Source of the DNA: Typhlomys cinereus
Taxonomy: Eukaryota; Chordata; Mammalia; Rodentia; Platacanthomyidae
Length of the DNA: 64,000 nucleotides
Direction: 5' to 3'
Assembly: GCA_023101885.1 (NCBI GenBank)
Contig: JALPQD010000017.1
Coordinates: 528,928-592,927 of the forward strand
Position numbers and translations under genes: made by a program. Below, one piece after another: positions 46,205 to 57,600 of the stretch. Under the pieces are notes generated by a model that searched no databases, was not told the DNA's origin, and was given only the letters and a program-made list of their open reading frames with translations. Position 1 is the first letter of the stretch. The number at the start of each line of letters is the position of its first letter.

Positions 46205-47468
46205 CTTTCATTATTATTCTTAATTAATTTTTTATTACACATTTTTGCCTAATCATACAAGCTCAATAGGAACCCCTTTTCTTTCCCTTCCTCCTCCTTT
46301 TCCCTGTCATCCCCCATTGCACTCATCTCCCTTTCCTTCCCTCAGTCCCCTCCTTCCCCCTTTCTCCTTCTTCCCTCCTCTCTCCCATCCCCCAGAGCAC
46401 CCATTTATGTGGCACCAAACCTCCCTTTGAGTCGTCTACATTAGTGATGGTTCAGGACTCAGTGGCATAGCCCGAGGCCCTTTCTTGGGGCTGCCCACTA
46501 GCATGGGACCTCTATTATGATTGTTGAACGAAACCCTTGCCTCTAAGAATCCTACTGCCTGAAGCCTTCTCCCCTGTGATCCGTACTAGACTCTGGTTAG
46601 TCATTGACATGTCAGCCATTGTGCAGATCAGGCAAAGTCCAATCGCATTGTGGCTATATCCTGGCTGCTGCAGCCATAACTTATGTGGAATATATCATTG
46701 TGTGTATATCATTGGTTCTCCCCATCTTTAGTCTCTTACAATCTTTACTATTATATTTTTATAGCCCACTGAGTCCCACTAGTGCTGCGCATATATACGT
46801 GTGTAAGGAACAATCCATTGGAGCATGATCACGCTAACAGTGGTCTCTTCAGTTAATGGAAATTGCTCTCTCGTCCCCAGAGGCCATCAACTGCCAAGAA
46901 CTCCTTAGTGAGGGGGTGAGTTGCCCATCAGTATCCTGCTGGAATACCGTCTGCCTTGGTCTTGTGGGCCTTGTATAGGTTACTGCTGTTGCTTTAAGTT
47001 CATCAATTCAACAGAGTTTCATAACACTACTCTCCATCCTTTCTGCCCTTTCTTCCATGCTGATCCCTAAGCTTTGTGAGTGAAAATGATATAAATGTCC
47101 CATTTAGAGCTGGACACTCAACAATCACTTTGACTCCATCAGCAATTTACCAGTTATGAGGGTCTGCATGAACCTCTGTCCATTGCAGAAATACGACCAC
47201 GGTTGAAAGCAGCACCAGTCTACTGTTAAAAACATAAATATTTTGGCAACATGTCCATCTGGCCAGACAACAGTAGAAGGTTCCCACTATGGTCTGTGAC
47301 CTTCCCAGCCACGGACTTCTGACCAAGTTTATAGAGTAAATAAGATATTTCCTGTGGAAAATGTCTTCCCCATTTTACTAGCTGGCATGACTTGCCTGGC
47401 AAGTCATTACTATGCCATGCAGGGACCAGCACTGGGTAAGACCGCTCATTACATTTTGGACCCATTAG
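46205..47468 (-). mobile_element. LINE-1 3' UTR, antisense (3' part of a probable 5'-inverted insertion)
   Basis: The left end is the complement of an AATAATAAT-type tail, followed by a pyrimidine-rich tract (46275-46400) and then CATGAACCTCTGTCCATTGC, ACATAAATATTTTGGCAACA, TGACCTTCCCAGCCACGGAC and TTGCCTGGCAAGTCATTACT, which follow an old rodent (Lx-type) LINE-1 3' UTR in antisense. The tail matches the sense copy at 39.3-39.4 kb. Non-coding. Confidence 0.75.
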
Positions 47469-49125
47469 AACTAATAAGTGAATTCAGTAAAAGTACAAGA
47501 AACAATATAGAAGAATTGAAATAAAAAGCCCAATAACATTTCTATGCTCTATCTAGAAAAGAAATCACTTAGAAATAACTTTATGAAAATAAAAGATCTA
47601 CATTCTGGAAAGTACAAAATACTGGTGAAAGAGATTGAAGTAGGCTGGAGGCCATAGCTTAGGGGTAGAACCTATGTCTATTATGCATAAGATTCTGAGC
47701 TCAATTTATAGCACTAAAAACAAACAAAAATGGGAAGATATTCCATGTTCATGGATTGGAAAAGTAATATTGTTAAAATATCCATACGACCCAAAGCTCT
47801 GGAAATTCAATCAAGTTGCATCAAATTGTAATAGCATTTTTCACGTACACAAAGAATATATGAAACTATAAGAAAATCCAAGTAGCCAAAATCACCTTGA
47901 CCAAAACAAGTCAAGTTGAAAGTCACTATGTGACTTCAAAGCTTCAGTAATCTAACCAGTGTGGTGTTGAAACCAAAACAAACAAATACACAGAGCAATG
48001 GAGCAGGATGAAGAGCAGAGCAATGAAAGCCGTAGGTCGTAATCAATCGGCTTTCATCCAGGCTGCCAAGAACAAGGAAAGGAAAGGACATTCTCAAACG
48101 GGCCTGGGAAAGCTGCATATTGACATACTGAAGAATGTTATTAGACCTTTATCTTCTGTCAAATGCAGAAACCATCTCAAATGGACTAAAGCTTAAATTT
48201 AAGATCTAAGGTCATAAAATTACTACAACAGCCAAAGAGCTCTATGAAGTTGTCTGCATGCATTTTCTATGACTTCAAAGATATTCATATGTATGAATGG
48301 GGTTAGGTCAAATTGAAAACCTTTAGAGAAAGGATGCAATTAATAAAAGAAAGAGAGACAGACAGGACAGGAAAATTTGCAAATTATACTTCTGATTGGG
48401 AATAATATAACGTAACAATAAAAAACTATTAAAAATAGCAAAGGGTATGAACAGATACGTCTCAAAAGAAGAACATACAACGGCCAGAGCTCATATGGAA
48501 TACTGTCCAACCTAACTAACTATCAGGGAGACGCAAATGAAAACCACAACGAGGTGTCGCTCATACCTAACAGAATGACTGCTCTCCAAAGACAAAAAAT
48601 AAAAAACGTTAATATGGATGTGACGAAAAGAGAATACTTGAATGCAGCTGGTGCATATATAAATAAGCATATACATTATGGAAAACAACATGTTTTCTCA
48701 AAAAATTAGGAAGAAGTTTGTTTAGCTCTATTGTAAAACATGGTAAATATGGTTAATCATAGAGTATTGTGCATTACAAATTTGTCAAAAGGGTACATTT
48801 CAAATGTCCTCACCACACACACAAAAATAATAGTTAGGTATCTTAACTGGTGAGTATGTTCACCAACTTGCTTTAATTACTCCATTATTGTATTCAAAAG
48901 TCATAACATGACTTCGTATCTCATGAATATGTAAGCTATAAACTGTCAATTTATATATCCAAAGGAAATGCAATCAATACATTGAAGAGATTCCTGCACT
49001 TCCTTGCTTACAGCAGCATTGCTCCTTGAAGGTAAAGTAGCGAATCCACCTATCCATGGATGGATAAATGGGTGAAAGAAATGCATTGTACATGCACACA
49101 GAATGAAATACTAGTGTTTTTGCTT
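47469..49125 (+). pseudogene. LINE-1 ORF2 3' half, decayed
   Basis: GATATTCCATGTTCATGGAT, GTAATATTGTTAAAATATCC, ACGTCTCAAAAGAAGAACAT, ATCAGGGAGACGCAAATGAA, GAATGACTGCTCTCC and ATGGATGGATAAATGGGTGA follow the 3' half of LINE-1 ORF2 in order. Many stops and frameshifts make it dead. It is interrupted by an ID-like SINE at 47643-47727. It points away from the 3' UTR next to it, which is the arrangement left by twin priming. Confidence 0.8.
47643..47727 (+). mobile_element. ID-like SINE nested in LINE-1
   Basis: GGCTGGAGGCCATAGCTTAG, GGGTAGAACC, ATTATGCATAAGATTCTGAG and CTCAATTTATAGCAC, then an A-rich tail, follow the ID head. ORF2 sequence continues on both sides. Confidence 0.6.
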
Positions 49126-49129
49126 CATT

Positions 49130-49530
49130 ACACATTACTGTAACAAAATACCTGACCCACACAACTTAGGGAGAAGGAATTTAATTCCAGTTCACAAGTC
49201 CAAGTTACAGTGCATCACAGTAGGCAGACACAGTAGGGAGACAAGAGAACTGGTTACAACACTTCCTCCATTGGGGGGGGGGAGAAAGCAGCAGGTGAAT
49301 CGATGCATGCGTGCTTGCTAGCTGGCTAGTGGTCACCTGGCTTTGTCTTTATAGAGTCCAGTACCACAGGGCCAGGAAATGGTCCTACCCGCAAAGGACT
49401 AGATTTGTCCACATCAATTATGCATTTAAAACAAATGCATTACGGGGATGACCAGAAGCCATCTAGACAATACCTCGCAGGTGGACCTGGGACCTCCCTC
49501 CTAAGTCAGATTGACAATTAGTTCTGCCCA
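49130..49530 (-). mobile_element. Old rodent interspersed repeat
   Basis: CATTACTGTAACAAAATACC, TGACCCACACAACTTAGGGA and GTGCATCACAGTAGGCAGAC, and the end AGATTGACAATTAGTTCTGC, match the rodent repeat type seen at 10.9 and 23.1 kb. Confidence 0.55.
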
Positions 49531-49872
49531 TCACAAATAGCCTAAAAAGAGGGAAGAACATCATGTTGTGTGCAACAGCATAGATGCATCTGGAAGACAG
49601 TGCATCAAATGACACCAACTGAACATAAAAGAACAGCATGACCACATTTCTATGTAGAACTGAGAAAAGGTAAACTCCCTGATGCTGAGGCTAGAATGGC
49701 TTTTACCATGGAATAGGTAGTGTAAGGGAGAGATGAGCAATTAGGGAGATGGTCAAAGTTTCAGTTTGATAGAAGAAAAAAAATTCAAGATATCTACTGT
49801 ATTATACGGCAACTATGGTTAATAACATAGTATAATTAAAAATTGTTGAGTGAGAAAATGTGTTTTCATAAT
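49531..49872. other. Unannotated sequence
   Basis: Part (GTGTGCAACAGCATAGATGC and CTGAACATAAAAGAACAGCA) may be a further scrap of LINE-1 3' sequence. I cannot confirm it. Confidence 0.3.
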
Positions 49873-50182
49873 AAAATGTATGCAAGACCTATAGAGATGG
49901 CTCAAGGGTTAAGACTCTGCCTCACAAGCAGAAGGTCCTGAGTTTGGATTTCAGGTCCCACGTAAAAATGCCAGGTGGAAACCTCAGCAGCCTGCACTTC
50001 TAGCCCTGGTGAGCAGAGCCTGGGGAATCCCAGAACGAAGCAAGAAGGAAGTAGAAGCAATCCAGGATGATTCCCAAAGTCACCCTTCGTCCTCTGCAGG
50101 AACACAGTACCCTCTGATACACACAGACACACACACACACACAATAAATAAATGTATATATTTTTTAAAAATGTATGCAAGA
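49873..50182 (+). mobile_element. B2-superfamily SINE, older subfamily (incl. target duplications)
   Basis: The head TATAGAGATGGCTCAAGG, CCCACGTAAAAATGCCAGG, GATGATTCCCAAAGTCACCC and GTACCCTCTGATACACAC are followed by a CA tail and AATAAATAAATG. Perfect 15-bp duplications AAAATGTATGCAAGA flank it at 49873-49887 and 50168-50182. It shows that the subfamily was active recently enough to leave intact duplications. Confidence 0.92.
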
Positions 50183-51455
50183 TACTTTGCATGTTGGTTC
50201 AATTTTGTCACTGTACAATCATTACACATTTCAAAATATCATATTTTATACCCCCAATATATGTGATTTTATTTAGCAATTTAAAATAAAGTTAAAGCTA
50301 TAAATCTAAGGGAATTTATTCAGGAATACCATAGAAAACAATCTGTATGAGATGATAGCTCCAAAAATATTTTAATTAGTTTAACAAAAATTCAGTAGTA
50401 TCTCAATGAAACAAATATTTGCAGAGGGTGTCTTAGAAATATGACGCCCTGTGAGAAGTCTTTCAAACCAGAAAGCAGTTCACCATTTCTCAGGATAGTC
50501 CGAGGATCAGAACTGCATCATAAAGATATCACTTCCCCAAAGCAAAGATCATACTGACTATTGAAATGGCACTTTCAGTTTGCAAATGATACAATGAATT
50601 GTGAACAGATTCTCTCTTGAAATCTTTGCCGACTTTCTTCTTAACCCCAGATCTCAGCAACTAGGGAATGCTGGTAGTTGCCAGAGTGGACAATTGGGAG
50701 GAAGGTTCACAGTCATATGTCCTTGTCATTTGATGAGACAGCCAAAACCTTTCACACTAGTGCATGTCCTTTTTTCCTACCTGCTGAGCCTATCGTTTTA
50801 AGCTCCTCTGTCTCCTAAAAAGATTTAAAGCCAATCTTCATGTCTTAAAAGTACAAATGTCAGAACATGACTGATGTATTGGTCTTCCTCTATGTTGTAG
50901 TTTGAAAGACCTGAGTCTCATTAAATATTGGTCATTTGCTGTAAATACCCAGATGATACAAGTTCACACAAGTAAAGACCAAAAGCAGGAGAATCTAGAA
51001 ATCGAAGGAGATACAAGGCTGGAAACCATCAAACACAGGCATAAACTTCCTAGTAAAAAAAATCACTCTACAAGTCCTTGCTTCCTTTAGAAGTCAAAGA
51101 CTCATCTTGTCTCTCTCTTATTCTGAGAGATTCAAAATTATGCAGGGGATGATGTGCCGGGGTTCTTAGCTTGCATGGTATAAATCTGCACGTATAGACT
51201 GGTGGCCAGCTCTTAAGATTTTAGGTAAAATGTGCCTCATTTAGGTGAACTTAAAAGTAAAACCACTAAAACCTTGCAAATAACTTCAGTTATCCTCTAC
51301 TTGCAAAACTGTAATTTGTACAGTAGCTGGTCAAAAATCTAAGTTCTCTGGTTCACGTTTGAGTAGCAGTGTTACCTGCATAAATGTAAATGAAGGACTC
51401 TGAAAGCCCTAACTATATTAGCTATCGTCTTAGTTCTGAAAATTTTTGATTATCT
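50183..51455. other. Unannotated AT-rich sequence
   Basis: I see no gene or nameable repeat. Confidence 0.35.
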
Positions 51456-51785
51456 AAAAAGAGACTGCCCTGGGGCTGGAGAGGTGGCTCAGAGGTTAAG
51501 CCTCTGCCTTGCAGGCAGAAGGTCCTGAGTTCGGATCCTAGACCCCATGTATAGACGCCTCGCGGAAGCGGGGGCAGCCTGCGTTTCTGGTCCTGGTAGG
51601 GCGGAGCCTGTGAATCCCGGGGCAGAGTAAACAAGGAGGAGGTGGAGGCGTCCATGGTGATTCCCGAATTCGTCCGTGGTTCTACACACACACACACACA
51701 TGCACGCACACATGCACACACACACGCACATGCATACATGCACAATTGAGTAAATAATAAAATAATTTAAAAAAGAGGCTGCCCT
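51456..51785 (+). mobile_element. B2-superfamily SINE, younger subfamily, intact promoter boxes (incl. target duplications)
   Basis: The best-preserved copy in the window. A box TGGCTCAGAGG is at 51485-51495 and B box GAGTTCGGATCC at 51527-51538. The body keeps CpGs (CGCCTCGCGGAAGCGGGGGC). A CA/GCACAC tail and CACAATTGAGTAAATAATAAA end follow. Flanks AAAAAGAGACTGCCCT (51456-51471) and AAAAAGAGGCTGCCCT (51770-51785) are 16-bp duplications with one change. The last AATAAA is a poly(A)-type signal, as in B2-like (T+ class) SINEs. Confidence 0.95.
51682..51733 (+). repeat. (CA)n imperfect microsatellite in SINE tail
   Basis: CA repeat with GCACAC interruptions, the normal-size version of the tail that is greatly expanded at 4796-5478. 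Confidence 0.9.
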
Positions 51786-52557
51786 ATTGTTATTTGAATC
51801 CCAAATATATCATTTTATATTTGCCTTCATCATGAAAGGACACACAAATATCCAATGGGATAGAACGATCCGAATTAGAACGAGGCAATCATGGCTGGAT
51901 ACTATGGAAAAAATTAAGAAGGGATTAGCATAGGAAACTTAGTTTTAGAGTCTGAAAGATAGAGATCTGTGAATTTTATTGAAGCAAGGACCTTAAACTT
52001 GCAGTGGGAAGCAAACATCTCCCTGTCCGTTTCCTGCACCCTGTGTCCCAGCCCACAGACCCTCTATCCCTCCATGTCTGCACACAACCAGATTCTAATT
52101 AGGAGGATAACTGTACTATTATGTGCATTGACAAAGGTTTATGGTCCAATGGGTGCACTTCACCCTGAACCAAAACCAGAGGAGAAGGCCATGCAGGCAA
52201 GAAGAAAATGGATCCTTTAGGAAGACATAGTTCAGATAAAAGCCCATGTGAAATATACCAGTGAAATACAATGAAGGAAAACACATGTCTTCCTTCTGCT
52301 CTAACCCTGGAAACACGGAGGATGTTGCTCGAGTGCTGAATGTCACCCTATGTACTGATGAAAGGATGGAGACAAACCACATTCTTGCCCTATGTTGCCC
52401 ATGGTGGTACTGGCAAAATTTGATCCTTTAAAGAAAATATGAACTAAAATAGAAGTCGATTAGATTATTGATAAAAGAGTTACATGTTATTAAAGAATGT
52501 TCCTGTCTCAGCTCTCAGATCTTTGGTATATTTTTGTCACGGGTCGCTACTCATTTG
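51786..52557. other. Unannotated sequence
   Basis: I see no gene or nameable repeat. Confidence 0.35.
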
Positions 52558-52606
52558 AGAAAAAATAAAATAAAATAAAATAAAATAAAATAAAATAAAA
52601 TAAAAG
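52558..52606 (+). repeat. (TAAAA)n microsatellite
   Basis: About nine units of a five-base repeat. Confidence 0.95.
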
Positions 52607-53689
52607 CTGAGAGAGTGAACTTTTTTCTTCCAAGCAATTTCAAAAGTACCAGAATCAGAACTTGATATGCTTAGGATTTTCTATGATATAGGCGGACACA
52701 CATAAGTTCAGCTTTGTTATGAAACTGCACCCACATTTTTAAGGAGTGCCCCAAATTATCCATACTTTGAAGGCATGGAGCTAGAAGGGGATCCAACTTT
52801 CTTACACAGCTTTTGGTATTTTGTTTGGAGTATAGGTTTTGGGAGGGGGAAGTGGTAGGGGGAGGCCTGCCAGATGGGAACTGAACTGCAAGGCCCCTCT
52901 GCGCATTAGGAGACTTGCTCTCTGTCTTTGATGAAACTAGGACTCTGTTATTGCTGGTTTTTAATGTTATGTTTATGTGACTTGCTTGTCTTTCAGAAAT
53001 GCTGCGGGCGGGACCTTGGAGACACGTAGCAGTCATGTTCTAGTAGATCCTATGGACTTGCTCGTCTGTCTAGTCACATCTTACCCTCAACCCCTCAAAC
53101 TTGCCCACCTGAATAAACAGTGTTGCTTGACTTAGCATAAAGTATTCTTTTTTGCCTTATTTGCTCCATTCAGAACAAATGTTTGAAGTACTTTTGGACA
53201 CATCTTATTCTCCCAAGTTAACCTCTCCTAAAAATAATTGGCAATGATAATAAAATGCTTCCAAAGCAAAGGAGGAAGCAGGGAACATAGAAGACCCAGA
53301 GAATGTACAACGTGGAGGTTTTCTTAAAAGATCTTTGTGGTATTTCACTTTTGAAATGTGTTTAGTAGAGACTTTAAGGACTGGCAATTTGTTTAAAGAA
53401 ATGGGTAAAATATTTAAAACCACCACTTTATTTAAACCATTGTGCCTCCTTTAGTCAACATTCAGTACATGACTGAACCCTGTATGAACCTGCGCTTTTG
53501 CTAGTTAAATAGACTCTAAGCTGAAAATCAAAGGGGGCTGCCATTGAGAAAGAGACAAAAAACTTACATGTGCATTTTTTTTTTGCCCACACACAAGCAC
53601 TTACCCCCCAAAATACCATGTGAGTGGGATCCTTTATTAAAATGCCCCCAAGGTTTTTCCCCCCCTCTTGGCCTCAAAGTGCTAAACTG
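52607..53689. other. Unannotated sequence
   Basis: I see no gene or clear repeat. Confidence 0.35.
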
Positions 53690-53850
53690 AAAGCAAGCTG
53701 TTAACAGAAATGAGTAATTATTGAAGCTCTAACAGGCAGCTTTCATTGAAGTTGATTACAGCAGCCATATAATCACTTTTACGGATGCTGTAATCACAGT
53801 AGCAGGGAATGCTTCACTTGGTTCTTATTGTTTTCGCTCAGGGTGGAGGT
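53690..53850. promoter_or_regulatory. Candidate conserved enhancer, homeodomain cluster
   Basis: Repeat-free. It contains GAGTAATTATTG, TTGATTACAGC, ATATAATCAC and GCTGTAATCAC. TGATTACAGC (53753-53762) and GCTGTAATCA (53787-53796) are a perfect 10-bp inverted pair. TAATCA/TGATTA is a common homeodomain core. The role is inferred from motifs only. Confidence 0.35.
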
Positions 53851-54059
53851 AGGGGGCCTTGGAGGAGACCGTTTTTACCACCTCGGTACAATCTCAGCTG
53901 CACAAGAACTCTGCACAGTCCTGAATGGAGTTGAGAATCATTTATTCTTTCTTTATTAGCATTTTCTCCTTGCTCACACAAGAGTCTGTTGGAGTCAGGA
54001 AATTGCTGTGATTCAATATGCAAGCCAGAGGTTGTAATGACCGCTTGGAAGGGTATGAC

Positions 54060-54290
54060 CAACAATTACAGTCCTTAATGAATTGGAGTAATCTAGTTGA
54101 GACTAAACACTAGTCGCAACTCTGGGCTGTCTTCTTGGTTAAATTAAAAGAACAGCAATGCAAAGGAAGTTAACAAGAATTAATTAGTTAGATCGAACTG
54201 CAAACCTACTCATTAGAGATGTTATAGGCAAAGTAAAAGCCTATCTTCAGTGCAATTAGGTAGACAAATGAATTGAACAACCGACTGACT
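54060..54290. promoter_or_regulatory. Candidate conserved non-coding element
   Basis: Repeat-free, with CCTTAATGAATTGG, AGTAATCTAG, GGTTAAATTAAAAG, GTTAACAAG and GAATTAATTAGTTAG (54178-54192). The texture matches the block at 53690-53850, 200 bp away. Confidence 0.3.
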
Positions 54291-54700
54291 CACACCTGCT
54301 AACAGCTAAAGGCTATGGCACAATGTACGGCATCTAGTTTTTCCAGTTCATGCATACTTGCATAGTTTAATGGCTCCTACACTCCCATATTAGCCTCCAT
54401 TCCCTCAGATTTCTGCTTGCATGTTTGATCTAAATATGCCCCCCCTCCCCATTTCACTGCAGCAGGATTTTAGAACTGCTGGTGGGAGACTTGTGCTTGG
54501 CATTCCCTCCAAAGGGTCTGCCGTGTTTCAAGACAGCCCAGAGAAGGTTGTAGAGAATTCACCAAAGAAAGAAAACATCATTCTAAAGAGTATCTGTCTT
54601 CTGATACGCCTGTTTCCTCATTATTCAATCTTAAATCACTGCGAGAGCGTCTGTGCTGCTTGCATGTTAGAGGCAAATAAATATTAATAATAGGAGGTAA
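54291..54700. other. Repeat-poor sequence, possibly part of a conserved block
   Basis: Ends with GCAAATAAATATTAATAATAG. A 88-codon open frame here has no recognisable domain. I see no gene. Confidence 0.25.
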
Positions 54701-56641
54701 CTCTAGAAAGATTTACAAGACAGCTGTCTTCTTTAATGATGCAGAGGGCTGGGAGTACGACCACGGAGAGGCACCAGGAAGGTCGGCTTGGCTTTGGAAG
54801 GGGGCTGGACACAGATAAGGAGAAGAGAAAGGCTCGCATTCTCAAGCTGGGACCTTTCTGGGAGTTATCACAATTATGTATGCTGATATTTTTTCCAGAT
54901 GTTTCCCTGGTCCTCTTCCACCTATGCGTTTTTGGCTCCTTGTGTCTTCTGAAACCCCAGAGAGCCTTGGCAATCGTAAGCATTTGGTCTTCATACCACA
55001 GTTCAGAGATCAGCATTCGGAGAGAGCGGAAGCCATTGGCAAAGGCATTCCGGAAGAGGACTCCTCTTACATTTAGGGGAGGTGGTGGTGGAGGGGGTGC
55101 AGGGTGGCGTGGCGATTCCCAGGAGTGGGGTTGGAGACCAGGAATCGGGAGTCGGAAGTGTACTTTCCAGTCCTGCCCCTGTGTCTCAGGATGAACTTGG
55201 AATAACCTCTCTGTGGACCATATTTTTGCCTTTTTAATGGGGGTGATCACCAGGGTTTCCAAAATTTATGGGTCAGTCACAGGGGGGAAATTTCTACTAG
55301 TCCCCCCTTTCACCACCTCCTAATCACTTCCCCGATGCCGGCAGGCCGCTCCTTGCACGAGGGCGCAGGCCTCTCTCCCAATTTTCTTTCCTGTCAATCA
55401 CAGCGGAGGACAGCAGAACCCCCTTCTCCCCCCCCTCCAACTGTCTCTAACCCTTCCTTGGCTCAGCACCCTGGTCCTGGCTAGGGTGCCCCCTAATGGC
55501 CTAACAGCTGAAGGAAACTCATACATGTTGAGGATGGGCTGAGCACAATCCAAAACTTGGGTAAGTGGGCTTCTGAAGTCCAGAGCCCAGCCTCTCTTTC
55601 CTTCTTCCATGGAGGGGTGGGGATGTTTCCGATCACAACTTCTGAGTCCCCCAGAAGGGAAGCTGCGAGGACATGAGCGGTAGTCTTCCGCTTGTCTTAT
55701 GCTAACATGCTAACAGCAGTTACAAAATGCAGGGCAACTCAAGGCCCTCCCAGGCAGCCCTAACCTCCGACCCTCCAGGGGGAAAGCCATTGAGCCAAAG
55801 CATCTGGCATTTCAGCTACTTCTGCTCCCACACAATGAGCATGCAAGTAATTAGAGAACTAGTTTAGTTTCTTTAACACAAGTCCTCCTTGCTCTCAGCC
55901 AAAGAAAGCGTTTAGGATGCCGTCCAATTACAGGTCAGCAATAAATGACTAAGGCAACAATGTAGGGTAAAGGCTGCTGCAAGACAAAGCGAAGAAATGC
56001 CCCCTTCAACCCCAGCAAGGAGAGCGAGGTCAGCATACAAAGCCAGCCTGGAAGGTTTCCCAATCTTGTTTGAGAGCAGCCCACAGGGCCAGAGACCGTG
56101 GAGAGCATTTAGGGTTCTCACCCCATGGGCAACTTGGGGACCCGTGGGAGAATCTCGTAGGACAGGAGTGTCATTGTTAGGAGCCCCCAATGACTCTTTG
56201 TCTGTCATGCCGGTTCTCTCTTGTAGAGCTGGCGTGAGGTTCGTTGGCTCATCCAGTCTTAAGCGTCTCTTGAACAACTATAGCGTCCCTTTCCCCGAGG
56301 ACAACGATGGTGCCATTTCCATGGACAAAAATAACACAGAGCACCTCTCTGTCCTGGCTTACAGACTGCACTTGTGTGTCTCTCCTGAACTTCCCTCACC
56401 AGTCATTACATAGGAGTTATACCCAGTCCTGGAACGCCCAAGGCCAGAATGACTTCTTGAATTGAGGGACCAGTTCTGGGGACCAGCTTACCCTCGTAGG
56501 CATCACAATCTCCTTCTGTCTCCACACGACCTTCTTACCCGTGTGTTTGCGTTCCTTAGGAGAACACTAGCCACTGGATTCAAACCTCAGGCTAATGGTT
56601 TTTTTCTGAACCAGGATGATTTTACTTGAAGACTTTTATCC
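54701..56641. other. Unannotated sequence with long overlapping open frames
   Basis: Open frames of 192 codons (minus, 54684-55262) and 152 codons (plus, 54736-55194) overlap each other, and another of 138 codons lies at 55997-56413. None resembles a protein I know. A GGT/GGA-rich run around 55078-55105 gives the proline-rich part. Most likely chance. Confidence 0.3.
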
Positions 56642-56822
56642 AGCTTAGGATTTCAGCCGGTAAGGTGCCTGTTCACAGACCCTGGAGACCTGAGTCTGAG
56701 TTCAGTTCCTGGAAGTCCACATGGTGGAAGGAGAGAACTGACTTCTGAAAGTCACCCTCTAGCTTTCACCCATGTACCACTGCACGATGTGTTCTCTCTC
56801 TCAAAATAAATTTAAAAATATT
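56642..56822 (+). mobile_element. B2/B3-like SINE
   Basis: TCAGCCGGTAAGGTGCCTGT, CCTGGAGACCTGAGTCTGAG, CACATGGTGGAAGGAGAGAA, GAAAGTCACCCTCTAGCTTT and CTCTCTCTCAAAATAAATTT follow the SINE from head to tail. Confidence 0.75.
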
Positions 56823-57062
56823 TTCAAGCATATCCTTACATGATGACATTAACACTTGAATCTTTCTTTAAAATAAAGTCACTCTTAGACTTTCTAGCGG
56901 GCACATCTTTCAGGGAGCTCCAAAGGAACCTATATCAGGACTATAATCAACAGGGCTGGTTCTTGCATTCAACGCATCCTTTGACAACGTGGGTTCTGCC
57001 CATCCATCGTGAGCCCCTGGAGAGTCTTTAAGATAAAAAAACGGGTGGCAGGGTGGGGGATA

Positions 57063-57405
57063 CTGGGAGGAGAGATGTTTCAGTGAATAAAGTGCTTGGC
57101 AGGAGGACAGGGTTGGGATCTTCCCCAACACCCGCATAAATGCTCAGTGCATAAAACACTTGTCTCACCAGCAAAAGAAGACTCCAGCTTCATAGCATCA
57201 GTATCAACATCGGGTGGGTGGGCGACCTTCGTGTAATGCCAGGGCTGGGAAGGTGGAACCCCTGAAGCAAGCAGTATAGCCAGACAGGTCACATCATCAC
57301 GCTCCGCTTTAGCAAGACAACCTGTCTCGATGGATGAGGTGGACCATCATCAGAGAAGACTCCCGCCATACATACGTGCACATGTGGTTCCCACACATAC
57401 ACACT
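57063..57405 (+). mobile_element. Long B3-like SINE
   Basis: GGAGGAGAGATGTTTCAGTG, AAGTGCTTGGCAGGAGGACA, CAACACCCGCATAAATGC, ACAACCTGTCTCGATGGATG and ACGTGCACATGTGGTTCCC follow the long rodent SINE from head to tail. Confidence 0.65.
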
Positions 57406-57600
57406 GAAAGAAAAGAAAAGTACCGAAATGAATGCCGGAGTAGGGATTAAGGTGCTCGAGGCAAGCGCGTTTAGACAGCTACATTCTGTGCAGGGTCACG
57501 AGCCACAGAGACTCATTAAGAGTTCGAGGTGACCTGTGAGGAAGCTGCTTGACTTTGTGAGCATCATTGTCTTCTCAAACTTAATTGCCCAAAAAGCTCA

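Noticed and set aside
47383..47417. Perfect 10-bp palindrome ATGACTTGCC/GGCAAGTCAT with outer TGGCAT/ATGCCA arms
   Set aside because: It lies within the antisense LINE-1 3' UTR and is part of that family's sequence, so it needs no separate explanation.
54684..55262. 192-codon minus-strand frame facing a 152-codon plus-strand frame
   Set aside because: No recognisable domain, no splice or start context, and the two cannot both be real. Chance in moderately GC-rich DNA is the simplest reading.
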